Assembly: GCA_036510225.1 (NCBI GenBank)
Contig: DATCEH010000108.1
Coordinates: 1-64,000 of the forward strand
Length of the DNA: 64,000 bases
Reading direction: 5' to 3'
DNA from: Palsa-513 sp036510225
Lineage (GTDB): Bacteria > Actinomycetota > Thermoleophilia > Solirubrobacterales > Solirubrobacteraceae
Positions 37,029 through 46,024 of the stretch are shown one piece after another. The translations under genes were made by a program, and so were the position numbers. The notes beneath the pieces were generated by a model, which saw nothing but the letters and a program-made list of their open reading frames with translations, was not told where the DNA came from and searched no databases. Each line of letters starts with the position of its first letter. The first letter of the stretch is position 1.

Positions 37029-37093
37029 CAGGGCCGGCCAGGATCTACCGCGCAGGGCCGGTCCGGCGCTCTGCTCAGGGCCGGCCAGGATCT
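37029..37093. repeat. 18-bp direct repeat pair
   Basis: CAGGGCCGGCCAGGATCT occurs at 37029-37046 and again at 37076-37093, with a partly similar CAGGGCCGGTCCGG between. It lies between the ArsR promoter and the 3' end of the epimerase gene. Purpose unknown. Confidence 0.7.
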
Positions 37094-37126
37094 CATGCGA
37101 CCGGACCCTGGGCCGAGGCAGATCGG

Positions 37127-38185
37127 TCAACCGGCGAGCGCCCCCCGGAGCGGGGCGCGGGCGAACTCCCGCATGCCGAGCTCGAAGTCCTCGACGGCCT
37201 CGAAGCCGAGCTCGGCCGCGGCCCGCGCGGGCGAGGCGAAGACGTGGCGGACGTCGCCCAACCGGTACTCGCCGGTGGTGACCGGCGACAGCACGCCGGC
37301 ACCGGTCTCGCGAGCCAGGGCGCCCGCCATCTCGCCGACGGTCCGCGGCCGGCCGCTGGCGATGTTGAACGCCCGGGTCGGCAGGTCGTCCGTCGTCAGC
37401 GCGAGGACGTTCGCCCGGGCGACGTCCCGGACGTGGACGAAGTCCCGCAGCTGACGGCCGTCCTCGAAGACGCGGGGCGGTCGTCCGGCGGCGAGCTCGC
37501 TGCGGAAGATCGACGCGACCCCGGCGTACGGCGTGTCGCGGGGCATGCGTGGTCCGTAGACGTTGTGGTAGCGCAGCGCCGTCACGCGGACGCCGGTCTC
37601 CCGGGCGAACGCGAAGCAGAGGTGCTCCTGGTGGACCTTCGTCGCCGCGTAGACGTTCCGCGGGTCGAGTCGGGCCGACTCGCCGATCGCCTGTGGATCG
37701 AGCGGGCGGGCGCAGTCCGGACAGAGCGGGTCAAAGCGGCCGGCCGCGAGGTCGGCGGCGGTCCGCGGTGGGGCCGGCGTGCGACCGTGCTCGGGGCAGC
37801 GGTAGGCCCCCTCGCCGTAGACGACCATGCTGCTCGCGAGCACGAGCGGCCCGCGGAACGCCTCCCCCGCCAGCGTGCGAAGGAGCACCGCGGTCGCGAG
37901 ATCGTTCTGCCGCACGTAGTCGGCAACGTCGCCGAAGTCGCTGCCCAGGCCGACCATAGCCGCCTGGTGGGAGACGTGATCGATGCCTTGGAGCGCGTTC
38001 CGGAGGGCATCGGGATCGCCGACATCACCATGTATGAACTCGGCCCGCGGGTCGATCCGCGGCCGGCCGGCGGCGTGCGCGGCCGGGAGGAGCGAGTCGA
38101 GGATGCGGACTTCCCGCCCGTCGTCGAGGAGCGCCGCGACCACGTGCGAGCCGATGAACCCGGCGCCGCCGGTGACGAGGATCAC
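37127..38185 (-). CDS. NAD-dependent sugar epimerase/dehydratase with a zinc-knuckle insert
   Basis: A 352-residue extended short-chain dehydrogenase: NAD loop GGAGFIGS near 6-13, Asp30 for ribose binding, SSM near 118-120 and catalytic Tyr179-x3-Lys183 (YAATK). NVYGPR and RDFVHVRDVA are typical of UDP-glucose epimerase-like enzymes. Between the Ser and the Tyr an insert carries Cys130-x2-His133 and Cys155-x2-Cys158, a probable zinc site. The start is GTG 38185. Part of the scattered sugar/lipid gene set at 34.6-42.4 kb. Confidence 0.93.
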   Translation of the reverse strand: MILVTGGAGFIGSHVVAALLDDGREVRILDSLLPAAHAAGRPRIDPRAEFIHGDVGDPDALRNALQGIDHVSHQAAMVGLGSDFGDVADYVRQNDLATAVLLRTLAGEAFRGPLVLASSMVVYGEGAYRCPEHGRTPAPPRTAADLAAGRFDPLCPDCARPLDPQAIGESARLDPRNVYAATKVHQEHLCFAFARETGVRVTALRYHNVYGPRMPRDTPYAGVASIFRSELAAGRPPRVFEDGRQLRDFVHVRDVARANVLALTTDDLPTRAFNIASGRPRTVGEMAGALARETGAGVLSPVTTGEYRLGDVRHVFASPARAAAELGFEAVEDFELGMREFARAPLRGALAG

Positions 38186-38220
38186 CGGGCGAACGGTATC
38201 CGTGTGAGATCCTGTCGACC

Positions 38221-38562
38221 GTGGACCCCGACGACTCCCCAGGACTCGAGGCGCCCGGCCGGCCGAGCCCGGGCCCCGAGCACATCACCCCGCACGACCG
38301 CGGCCTCGTCGAGTGGGTCGCGACCGCCGCTGCCGGCGACCGTATTCCCGAGCCGTGGAAGTGGGCGTCGAATCCGTTTCAGTCGGTGGTGCTGCGGCTG
38401 ATCGACCTTCGCGTGATCGCCGCCCCGGCGCACGGGGCCGACCGGGGCGACGTCGTCCGGGGCGCGGCGCTCGCCGCCCAGGCCTGGCTGGAGCGACATC
38501 CCCGCAACGTCGAGCGCCCGCTCCAGTTCGACGACACCGAGTCGCCCGCCGCGCCCGAGTAG
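38221..38562 (+). CDS. Small hypothetical protein
   Basis: A 113-residue protein beginning at GTG 38221, 35 bases from the divergent epimerase start, and 11 bases before the GT2 gene. Contains VEWVATAAAGDRIPEPWKWA and a helical middle (VVLRLIDLRVIAAPAHGAD), with acidic ends. Composition is natural but no family is recognised. Probably cotranscribed with the GT2. Confidence 0.55.
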   Translation: MDPDDSPGLEAPGRPSPGPEHITPHDRGLVEWVATAAAGDRIPEPWKWASNPFQSVVLRLIDLRVIAAPAHGADRGDVVRGAALAAQAWLERHPRNVERPLQFDDTESPAAPE

Positions 38563-38573
38563 GGCCGACCCAC

Positions 38574-39218
38574 TTGATCGACGTGATCCTCCCGGTCCTC
38601 GACGAGGCCGAGTCGCTCCCGTGGGTGCTCTCACGGATGCCGACCGGTTTCCGGGCGCTCGTCGTCGACAACGGCTCGACCGACGGGTCCCCGAGGATCG
38701 CCGGCGAGCTCGGCGCGCGCGTCGTCGAGGAGGACCGGCGCGGGTTCGGCGCGGCCTGCTACGCGGGACTCGTCAACGCCGAGACCGACGTCGTCTGCTT
38801 CATGGACTGCGACGGATCCCTCGATCCGGCAGACCTCCCGCTCGTCACCCGCCCGGTGACCGACGGGTCGGCCGATCTCTGCCTCGGCGCCCGCCGCCCG
38901 AGCGCCGGTGCGTGGCCTCCCCACGCGCGGCTTGCCAACCGACTACTGGCCATCGAGATCGGCCGGCGAACCAAGCTGCGGATCCGCGACATCGGACCGA
39001 TGCGGGCTGCCCGCCGTCGGGCGCTGCTCGGGCTCGAGCTCCGCGACAGGGCCTTCGGCTGGCCGCTGGAGATGGTCCTCCGCGCGTCCCAGGAGGGGCT
39101 CGCGATCGGCGAGGTCGACGTGCCCTACCACCCGCGGCGGGGCGGCCGGTCGAAGGTGACGGGGACCGCGCTGGGGACGTTCCGGGCGATGCGGGACATG
39201 TCCTCACACCTGCGGTGA
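38574..39218 (+). CDS. Glycosyltransferase, GT2 family (DPM-synthase-like)
   Basis: A 214-residue GT-A enzyme: VILPVLDEAESLPWVLSRM, LVVDNGSTDGSPRIA, VCFMDCDGSLDPAD with the DxD metal site, and IRDIGPMRAARRRALLGL. Such short soluble GT2s often make dolichyl- or polyprenyl-phosphate sugars. TTG 38574 is favoured by an AGGG nine bases upstream; GTG 38583 is the alternative. Its 3' end overlaps the convergent membrane-protein gene by 15 bases. Confidence 0.9.
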   Translation: MIDVILPVLDEAESLPWVLSRMPTGFRALVVDNGSTDGSPRIAGELGARVVEEDRRGFGAACYAGLVNAETDVVCFMDCDGSLDPADLPLVTRPVTDGSADLCLGARRPSAGAWPPHARLANRLLAIEIGRRTKLRIRDIGPMRAARRRALLGLELRDRAFGWPLEMVLRASQEGLAIGEVDVPYHPRRGGRSKVTGTALGTFRAMRDMSSHLR

Positions 39219-39692
39219 ATCACTGCGCGGGGTCCGCGCGCGGCGCAGACGCAGGAGGAAGAGGAGCGCCGAGCCGACGCAGACCGCCGCGCTGTAGAGC
39301 AGCCACCGGCCGAGGTAGGCGTCGGTGCTCTGGCCGGTGTCGAGGCGGTAGCGCCGCTCGCCGAGGCCGAAGATCAGCGGCGCCCAGATGAACAGCGGGA
39401 GCACGACGAAGAAGACGGCGATCCGCAGGTGGTTGAGCGCGTCGAGGCGGTCCTCTCGTGGCGGCGTGCCGACCCCCAGCCCGCGACTGGCCAGGCCGCC
39501 GAGCAGCGAGTAGAACGGCAGCAGGACGAAGTCGTGGAGCAGGATCGCGGCGACCAGCCACTCGGTGATCTCGACCGGCTTGGCCCGGTGGAAGAGCTCG
39601 AGGATCGCGTAGCCCGAGAGGGCCAGCGCCGCCAGGCCGCTGAGCAGGTGAAGCGGGCCGGCCCCGTAGGAGTCGCGCAAGCCCCGGCCCAT
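39204..39692 (-). CDS. Small four-helix membrane protein after the oxidoreductase
   Basis: A 162-residue protein with four hydrophobic segments (LLSGLAALALSGYAILEL, WLVAAILLHDFVLLPFYSLL, LRIAVFFVVLPLFIWAPLIF, LYSAAVCVGSALLFLL). The ATG shares one base with the stop of the molybdopterin oxidoreductase (TGATG), a sign of coupling. It may be a membrane partner of that enzyme. The family is otherwise not recognised. Confidence 0.75.
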   Translation of the reverse strand: MGRGLRDSYGAGPLHLLSGLAALALSGYAILELFHRAKPVEITEWLVAAILLHDFVLLPFYSLLGGLASRGLGVGTPPREDRLDALNHLRIAVFFVVLPLFIWAPLIFGLGERRYRLDTGQSTDAYLGRWLLYSAAVCVGSALLFLLRLRRARTPRSDSPQV

Positions 39693-41005
39693 CAGGCGGC
39701 GGTGAACTCGAGGCTGGAGACCCACTTCGTGCAGTGCACCCCCGGCAGCGCCGGGACGATGATCCGCGCGGGAAAGCCGTGGTCGATCGACAGGTCGACG
39801 CCGTTGACACGGAGCGCGAGCAGCGACCGGCCGTCGTCGGCCTGGTTGGCCGCGAGCGTCGTCTGGCGAAACTCGCCGCGCCGCTGAAGTGACTGGACCG
39901 CGAGCAGATCGCGGGACTCCGCGCCGATCAGATCGGCGATCGTCCCGAGCGGCACGCCGGTCCACCGCTGGGTCGTCGACCATCCCTCGACGCAGGCGAT
40001 CGGGAGATCCTGGGTTCGCTGGGGCAGGGCGAGGAGCTGCTCGCGGGAGAACGTCAGCGACCGGCCGTCGGGACCGACGACGCGAAGACTCCAGTGGGCG
40101 CCGGTCTCCTCCGCGGTGACGCCGACCGAGGAGGCCGTCTTGTTGACCTGGAAGCCGTTCGGACCGGGAGCCGGGACCCGGCCGCGGGGCGCGAAGATCG
40201 CGAGTTGGCGCAGCGGGCCGCCGATGCTCTGACCGGCGGCGCTGACGCCGACCGCGAGCGAGGCGACGCCGACGGTCCCGACGAAGCCCCGCCGGGAGAT
40301 CGTCGGCAGGGCCGGCGACGTCGGAGCTGTCGTGTCGTGGGCCGGTGGCTCGGGTTGCGTGTCGGCGAGCGACTCGCGCAGCGGGGCGATCACGCCCCGG
40401 TCGCGGAAGGCCTGGCGGATCACCCTGAACTTGACCGCCACGTGGAAGGCGAGCGACGCCGTAAAGAGGATCGCCGCGTAGTAGTGGACCGGGACGAAGG
40501 AGAACCGCCACGGATAGAAGATCTCGCTGTTGAAGAGTCCGGAGACCAGGGTGAACAGGCTGGATGCGACGAGCAGGGCGATCGACAGGCGCTCGATCGC
40601 GTGGGCCGGCGAGCGGACGGCGGGCCACTCGAAGAGCTTGGGGATCACCGACCACAGCTTCGCGAGGAGGACCGGCGCGAGGGCGATGCCCGCGGCGATG
40701 TGGATCCCCTGGGTCGCGGCGTAGAGCCAGGCCGGATGGGTCGGCCAGTGGAAGAAGTACGGGACGATCCCACCCGAGCTGACCGAGTTGTGGCCGAGGC
40801 TGGGGTCGTAGGCCGCGTGCGAGAGGTAGCCGGTGACCATGCAGAGCAGGAACAGCGGGAGCATCGCGCTGCCGAGCAGGGAGCTCAGCCATGGCCCGCG
40901 GAGCGGGCTGCGCCAGAACTCGGCGCGAAACGGACCGGGCGGCGGGTCGGCGGGCAGGAGTGGCATCTCGGCATCGATGATCTGCCGGCGAGCCCGGATG
41001 CGCAA
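39692..41005 (-). CDS. Membrane cytochrome b561-type / molybdopterin-dependent (sulfite-oxidase-like) oxidoreductase fusion
   Basis: A 437-residue fusion. The N-terminal half (about 35-230) has four helices with His candidates for haem b (QGIHIAAG, PVHYYAAILF, LAFHVAVKF). A Tat-like SRRGFVGTVGVASLA segment sits near 245. The C-terminal half is a sulfite-oxidase-like molybdopterin domain with the Mo-ligand Cys in LPIACVEGWSTTQRW near 338 and FPARIIVPALPG. The electron donor is unknown. TTG 41005 gives the longest form; ATG 40966 is an alternative. Confidence 0.88.
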   Translation of the reverse strand: MRIRARRQIIDAEMPLLPADPPPGPFRAEFWRSPLRGPWLSSLLGSAMLPLFLLCMVTGYLSHAAYDPSLGHNSVSSGGIVPYFFHWPTHPAWLYAATQGIHIAAGIALAPVLLAKLWSVIPKLFEWPAVRSPAHAIERLSIALLVASSLFTLVSGLFNSEIFYPWRFSFVPVHYYAAILFTASLAFHVAVKFRVIRQAFRDRGVIAPLRESLADTQPEPPAHDTTAPTSPALPTISRRGFVGTVGVASLAVGVSAAGQSIGGPLRQLAIFAPRGRVPAPGPNGFQVNKTASSVGVTAEETGAHWSLRVVGPDGRSLTFSREQLLALPQRTQDLPIACVEGWSTTQRWTGVPLGTIADLIGAESRDLLAVQSLQRRGEFRQTTLAANQADDGRSLLALRVNGVDLSIDHGFPARIIVPALPGVHCTKWVSSLEFTAA

Positions 41006-41112
41006 GCCACAACCCGCTCAATTAATCGGCCGTTCCGATTCGCCTCGCCGATCGGTGACGGCCGTCGCCCAGCAGGTTCGCCGCCGCGCAGCGTCTAGGG
41101 TCGTCGGTCCTC

Positions 41113-42420
41113 GTGGCGACCCGCGGCGCATCCATCCCAGCCTCGATCCCGAGACGCGCCCGCCTCCCGGCGGGCGTCGCGGCCGGTGTCGGCGCGACGA
41201 TCCTCGCCGGCGTGATCGCCCGGACGGTTGGCGACCGGCTGGGAACCCAGCTCGCGCCGTTCATGGCGAATCTCGACGGCCGGGCAACGCCGTGGGCGCC
41301 TGTCGTCGTCGTCGTGTTCGGCCTCGCCGTGCTCGCCGCGCCGCTGCTCGTCGCCGCGCGCCTGCGGCCGCCGGCCTTCGCCGCCGCGAGCTTCGCGATC
41401 AGCCTCGTCCTCCGGCTCGGGCTGGCGATGGCCCGGGGCGGGACCGGGCAGTGGGACGCGGTCTTCGGTCGCAGCAGCGAGGCGCCGCACGAATACCTGC
41501 CGGCCCTGCCGGCCCTGCGAATCGGGGTCCACGCGTTCCTCGAGCGGTTCGCCAAGATCGCCCCGACCCTCCCGACGCACCCGTCCGGCCACCTCCCCGG
41601 AATGCTGGTCACCCTTCACCTGCTCGGGATCACGACGGCTGCGGGGATGGCCGCCCTGACGATCGGCGTCGGGGCGCTCGCGGTGCCGCTGACCTACGCC
41701 CTCGGGCGGAGCCTGCTCGACGAGCGGCGCGCCCGGATCGCGACCCTGCTGGCCGGGTTCTCGCCGACGGTCCTGATCATCGGAGTCAGCTCGGCCGACG
41801 CCCTCTACGCGACGCTCGCCCTCGCCGCCGCGTGTGCCCTGCTCGCGGCCCGGCCGGCGCTCCGCGCGGTGGGGCCGGCGCTGCTCGCGCTCGCCTCGTT
41901 CTTCTCGCCGGCCCTGCTGGCGATCGGCCTCTGGGCCTTTCTGGTCCGACTGCTCCGCCGGGAGCGGGCCACCGCGATCCGCCTGGCGGTCGGCTGCTCG
42001 GTCGCGGTCGTCGCCTTCTACGTGGTCCTCCGGCTGATCGCCGGCTTCGACCTGATCGCGACGGTCCGGGCGATCGACGCCGACTACCGCAGGGGCGTCG
42101 CCGGCGCCCGTCCGTACTGGTTCTGGCTGTTCGGCTCGCCGGCCGCCTTCCTCGTCGCGCTGGGCATCCCGATCGCCTGGCTCGGCGTCCGCGCGGTCGG
42201 CCACCGGGACCCGGCGGCCCGGGCCCTCGCCGTGGTGATCGTCCTCTCGTCGGCACTCGGCTACACCAAGGCCGAGACCGAGCGAATCTGGGTGTTTCTC
42301 GTCCCGCTGGCCTGCATCGCAGCGGCGACCGAGCTCCCGCCGCGCCGCCTGCGACTGATCCTCGCCGCGCTGGCCGTGCAGGCGATCCTCGCCGAACTGC
42401 TCCTCGACACGGTCTGGTAG
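41113..42420 (+). CDS. GT-C-type (mannosyltransferase-like) membrane glycosyltransferase
   Basis: A 435-residue protein with about eleven helices. After helix 3 comes a loop with WDAVFGRSSEAPHEYLPALP, then LPTHPSGHLPGMLVTLHLLG, resembling the first-loop motifs of GT39/GT87-like polyprenyl-phosphate-sugar transferases. YALGRSLLDERRARIATLLA is also typical. The GT2 upstream could make its lipid-linked donor; that pairing is inference. Start is GTG 41113, divergent from the oxidoreductase. Confidence 0.83.
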   Translation: MATRGASIPASIPRRARLPAGVAAGVGATILAGVIARTVGDRLGTQLAPFMANLDGRATPWAPVVVVVFGLAVLAAPLLVAARLRPPAFAAASFAISLVLRLGLAMARGGTGQWDAVFGRSSEAPHEYLPALPALRIGVHAFLERFAKIAPTLPTHPSGHLPGMLVTLHLLGITTAAGMAALTIGVGALAVPLTYALGRSLLDERRARIATLLAGFSPTVLIIGVSSADALYATLALAAACALLAARPALRAVGPALLALASFFSPALLAIGLWAFLVRLLRRERATAIRLAVGCSVAVVAFYVVLRLIAGFDLIATVRAIDADYRRGVAGARPYWFWLFGSPAAFLVALGIPIAWLGVRAVGHRDPAARALAVVIVLSSALGYTKAETERIWVFLVPLACIAAATELPPRRLRLILAALAVQAILAELLLDTVW

Positions 42421-42512
42421 CCGCACCCACCCCTTGCTAGGCTCAGCTACGGACACATGTCCTCCGGGTCCTCCCCTGGTCTCTGCCCGGTGGGCCTATT
42501 CAAGGCCATGGA

Positions 42513-45500
42513 GTGAGGACACGAAGACGCGTCAGATGGACACAGCACGGCAGTGGAACTGCTGCCTCGCCCGCCGGATGCCGGCGGGCGCCGGGGGGAG
42601 GGCTCGCCGTCGGCGCTGATCGACGTGGCCTGACTCGAACGTTGCCGATCCGCGCGGTGACCGCGCTCGGTCTGGGGCTGACGATCGCCTACGCCGTGTA
42701 TGCCGTCGGCGGCTGGGGCGGCCAAGCCGTGCACAGCTTCTTCGTCGACTGGGTCTACGACGCCGTGACGGTGATCGCGACGGTGCTATGCGGGTTGCGG
42801 GCGATCCGCGTCCGCGAGGAGCGGGCGGTCTGGTCGCTGGTCGCCGTGGCGTTCGCCCTCGAGCTCACCGGCAACGTGCTCGAAACCGCGCTGTACGGTG
42901 CCGCGACGGCTCCCGTGCCGTCGGCCGCCGATGTGTTCTGGATCGCCTTCTACGTGCCGCTGATCGTGGCGCTGGCGCTGCGGGTGCGCGCGGCGGCCGT
43001 CGTCGCCGGCGTTGTCATCTTCGACGTCCTGATCGCGACCGGCGCCCTCGGCGCGGTGTCGGCCGCGTTCGTTCTCGACGCGATCCTCGCCAACGGCTCC
43101 GGATCGACCTCGGAGCTCGTGACGACGCTGGCGTACCCGGTCGCTGACCTCGTGCTCGTCGGGCTCGTCCTCCAACTCGCTGCGGCGAGCGGCTGGCGCC
43201 TGGGCCGGGCGACCAGCCTGATGGCCGGCTGCTTCGTCCTCCTGGCGGTGACCGACACGATCTTTGCGTTCGAAACCGCGCGGGGGACGTATGTCGCCGG
43301 CGGTGTGCTCGACCTCGGCTGGCTGGCCCCATACGCGCTGTTCGGGGTCGCGGCCTGGATGCGCCCCGACAAGGTCGCGTCAGTGCCGGAGGCTCCGGGC
43401 TGGCGGGCTCTCGCCCTGCCGGTGAGTTTCGCGCTGGTCGGGCTCGTGATGGTCGTCTACTCGGGAATAGCACATGTCAACCCGGCGGTGGTCGCGTTCG
43501 GCACGAGCGCGTTGGTGTTTGTGATCGTGCGTTTCGTCGTCACGTTCCGCAGCTACCTCGACGCGCTGGCGAGGACGCGGCTGATCCTGGAGACGGCGCA
43601 CGACGCGTTCATCTCTTTCGATGCGGATGGCCGGATCACCGACTGGAATCCCGAGGCGGAGGCCACCTTCGGCTGGGCGCGTCAGGAGGTGCTCGGTCGC
43701 GACCTGACGGCGACGATCATCCCCCAAGGTCGTCGCGACGCGCACCGGCGGAGCATCGCGCGATTTCTGGCGACCGACGGCGACGAGGCGCTCGGCGGCC
43801 GGGTCGAACGTACCGTGGTCGGGCGCGACGGGCGGGAGTTCCCGATCGAGTGGACGATCTCCCCGCTGGCGAACGAGACCGGCTGGACGTTCAACGCCTT
43901 CATGCGCGACATCACGGACCGCCGGCGCGCGCAGGACGAGCTTTCCCTGGCCCGCGACGAGGCCCTCGAGGCCTCGCGGATGAAGTCGATCTTCGTGGCC
44001 AACGTGAGCCACGAGATTCGTACGCCGATGAACGGCGTGATCGGCATCGCCGATGTTCTGCTCGGCACCGAGCTCGACCCACAGCAGCGGGAGTTCGTCG
44101 AGACGATCTCCGCCTCGGGTGACGCGCTGCTCGGGATCATCGACGACATCCTCGACTTCTCGAAGATCGAGGCTGGCAAGCTCGAGCTCGACCCGACCGA
44201 CTTCGATCTCCGGGAGGCGGTCGAACGGGCCTGTGGAATGCTCGCGACCCGCGCGCACGAAAAGGGACTCGAGCTGCTCGTCTCGATCGAGCCGGAACTG
44301 CCGACGCGGGTGCGCGGAGACGCGGCACGGATCCGCCAGGTCATCACGAACTTCGTCTCCAACGCGATCAAGTTCACCGGCACGGGCGAGGTCGTGGTCA
44401 GAACGAGCGCGGTTTCAAGCGGCGAACACGTGACCGTCGTCCGCCTGGAGGTGTCGGACACCGGCATCGGCATCGAGTCTGAGACCCTCGCGGAGCTGTT
44501 CACGCCGTTCTCGCAAGCCGATGGGTCGACGACCCGCAAGTACGGCGGCACCGGCCTCGGACTGGCGATCTCCAAACAGCTGATCGAGCTGATGGGCGGC
44601 CGGTTCGGCGCCGAGAGCCAGCCCGGCGAGGGAAGCCATTTCTGGTTCGAGGTCTCGCTGCCGCGGGCGCAGACCGGCGACGATCGACCCTCCGTCAGGG
44701 ACGAGCTGGCCGCGATCAGGGTCATCGTCGTCGACGACAACGCCACCAGCCGCGCGATCCTCGCCAGGACGCTGCGTCACTGGGAGCTTGACTGCGACGT
44801 CGCCGCGGACGCTGATGCGGCGATCAGCATGGTGGAGTCGGCGATCGTTGTCGGTTCGCCGTACGCCCTCGGGCTGATCGACCTGAACATGCCGGGCGTC
44901 GACGGGCGCGAGCTCGGCCGCAGGCTCCGCGCGAGGACCGCGACCGACGCGATGCGACTGGTGCTCCTGAAGCCCGCCGGCGCTGACTCCGCCGCCGCCC
45001 GTGAGGACGCGGCCACGTTCAACGGCTCGCTCACCAAGCCGGTCCGGCACGCACGACTCTACGAGGAGGTGCTGGCCGTGATCGGAGGCGACCGCCCGGC
45101 CTCGCGACGCCGCGAGCGATCGCTTGCGCGCGGGGCAGATCCCGCCCCTGACGCTGCGAGTCCGTGTGTCCTCGTCGTCGAGGACACCGAGGTCAACCAG
45201 GTGGTCGCGACCCTGATGCTCAAGCGGGCCGGCTTCCGGTCGCAGGTCGTGTCCAATGGCCGCGAGGCGATCGCCCTCCTCTCGCGGGGCGCGTCGTTCG
45301 CAGCGGCGTTGATGGACTGCCAGATGCCTGAACTCGACGGCTACGAGACGACGCGGGAGATCCGCCGTCGGGAGCACGGTGTGCGGCGCATGCCGATCAT
45401 CGCGATGACGGCGAACTCGATGCAGGGAGAACGCGAGCGCTGCGTCGCCGCCGGGATGGACGACTACCTGACCAAGCCGCTGCGACTCCGCACGCTGCAG

Positions 45501-45959
45501 GACGCGCTCGCCCGCTGGATCGGCGTGACGCCGCCGGCGGCGCCGGCAGCCGACGAGACTGGGCCTGTCGGCGCCGCGCTCGACGACGCGGGTGGACCGC
45601 TGCTCGACGAAGCGGTCCTGACCCAGATCGAGAACCTCGACCGGGACATGCTGACCACGCTCCTGCCCGTCTACTCCGTCCAGGCGGCCGGCAACATCTC
45701 CGAGCTCGGCGGCGCCGTCGAGCGAGGTGAGATGCTGAGCGTCGCGCGGACGGCGCACAAGCTCAAAGGCTCGAGCGGAGCGATCGGAGCCGGGCACGTC
45801 TCGCGCCTCGCCGGAGCGCTCGAGACGAGCGCGAGGGCCGGCGACCTGACCGGCGCGGACCAAATCGTCGGCGACCTCCGCGACCGGCTGGACCAGACGA
45901 TGCGCGCATTCCGCACGCGAGCGGCCGGCTCGGCCGATCATGCGGAGAACCGGTCCTAG
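42513..45959 (+). CDS. Hybrid sensor histidine kinase (7-8 TM, PAS, HisKA, two receivers, Hpt)
   Basis: A phosphorelay protein of up to 1148 residues. In order: eight or so membrane helices (about 48-340); a PAS domain (about 350-470, DWNPEAEATFGW); HisKA with His in VSHEIRTPMNG near 500; ATPase (DTGIGI, GGTGLGLAIS); receiver 1 with Asp in LIDLNMPGVDG near 789; receiver 2 with Asp in LMDCQMPELDGYE near 934; and an Hpt domain with His in AHKLKGSSGAIG near 1082. Receiver 1 ends atypically (LVLLKPAG, Lys context altered). The N-terminal 40 residues look unnatural, so TTG 42642 may be the true start. Confidence 0.92.
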   Translation: MRTRRRVRWTQHGSGTAASPAGCRRAPGGGLAVGADRRGLTRTLPIRAVTALGLGLTIAYAVYAVGGWGGQAVHSFFVDWVYDAVTVIATVLCGLRAIRVREERAVWSLVAVAFALELTGNVLETALYGAATAPVPSAADVFWIAFYVPLIVALALRVRAAAVVAGVVIFDVLIATGALGAVSAAFVLDAILANGSGSTSELVTTLAYPVADLVLVGLVLQLAAASGWRLGRATSLMAGCFVLLAVTDTIFAFETARGTYVAGGVLDLGWLAPYALFGVAAWMRPDKVASVPEAPGWRALALPVSFALVGLVMVVYSGIAHVNPAVVAFGTSALVFVIVRFVVTFRSYLDALARTRLILETAHDAFISFDADGRITDWNPEAEATFGWARQEVLGRDLTATIIPQGRRDAHRRSIARFLATDGDEALGGRVERTVVGRDGREFPIEWTISPLANETGWTFNAFMRDITDRRRAQDELSLARDEALEASRMKSIFVANVSHEIRTPMNGVIGIADVLLGTELDPQQREFVETISASGDALLGIIDDILDFSKIEAGKLELDPTDFDLREAVERACGMLATRAHEKGLELLVSIEPELPTRVRGDAARIRQVITNFVSNAIKFTGTGEVVVRTSAVSSGEHVTVVRLEVSDTGIGIESETLAELFTPFSQADGSTTRKYGGTGLGLAISKQLIELMGGRFGAESQPGEGSHFWFEVSLPRAQTGDDRPSVRDELAAIRVIVVDDNATSRAILARTLRHWELDCDVAADADAAISMVESAIVVGSPYALGLIDLNMPGVDGRELGRRLRARTATDAMRLVLLKPAGADSAAAREDAATFNGSLTKPVRHARLYEEVLAVIGGDRPASRRRERSLARGADPAPDAASPCVLVVEDTEVNQVVATLMLKRAGFRSQVVSNGREAIALLSRGASFAAALMDCQMPELDGYETTREIRRREHGVRRMPIIAMTANSMQGERERCVAAGMDDYLTKPLRLRTLQDALARWIGVTPPAAPAADETGPVGAALDDAGGPLLDEAVLTQIENLDRDMLTTLLPVYSVQAAGNISELGGAVERGEMLSVARTAHKLKGSSGAIGAGHVSRLAGALETSARAGDLTGADQIVGDLRDRLDQTMRAFRTRAAGSADHAENRS

Positions 45960-46024
45960 CGCGTCGGGGGCGCCCAGGCCGTCGAGTCCTTACGAGGTGC
46001 GAACGCCCGTCTGATCGCGGTCGC

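Noticed and set aside
42451..42462. GGACACATGTCC as an operator before the hybrid kinase
   Set aside because: The arms are only 5 bp and the kinase start itself is uncertain; too weak to annotate.
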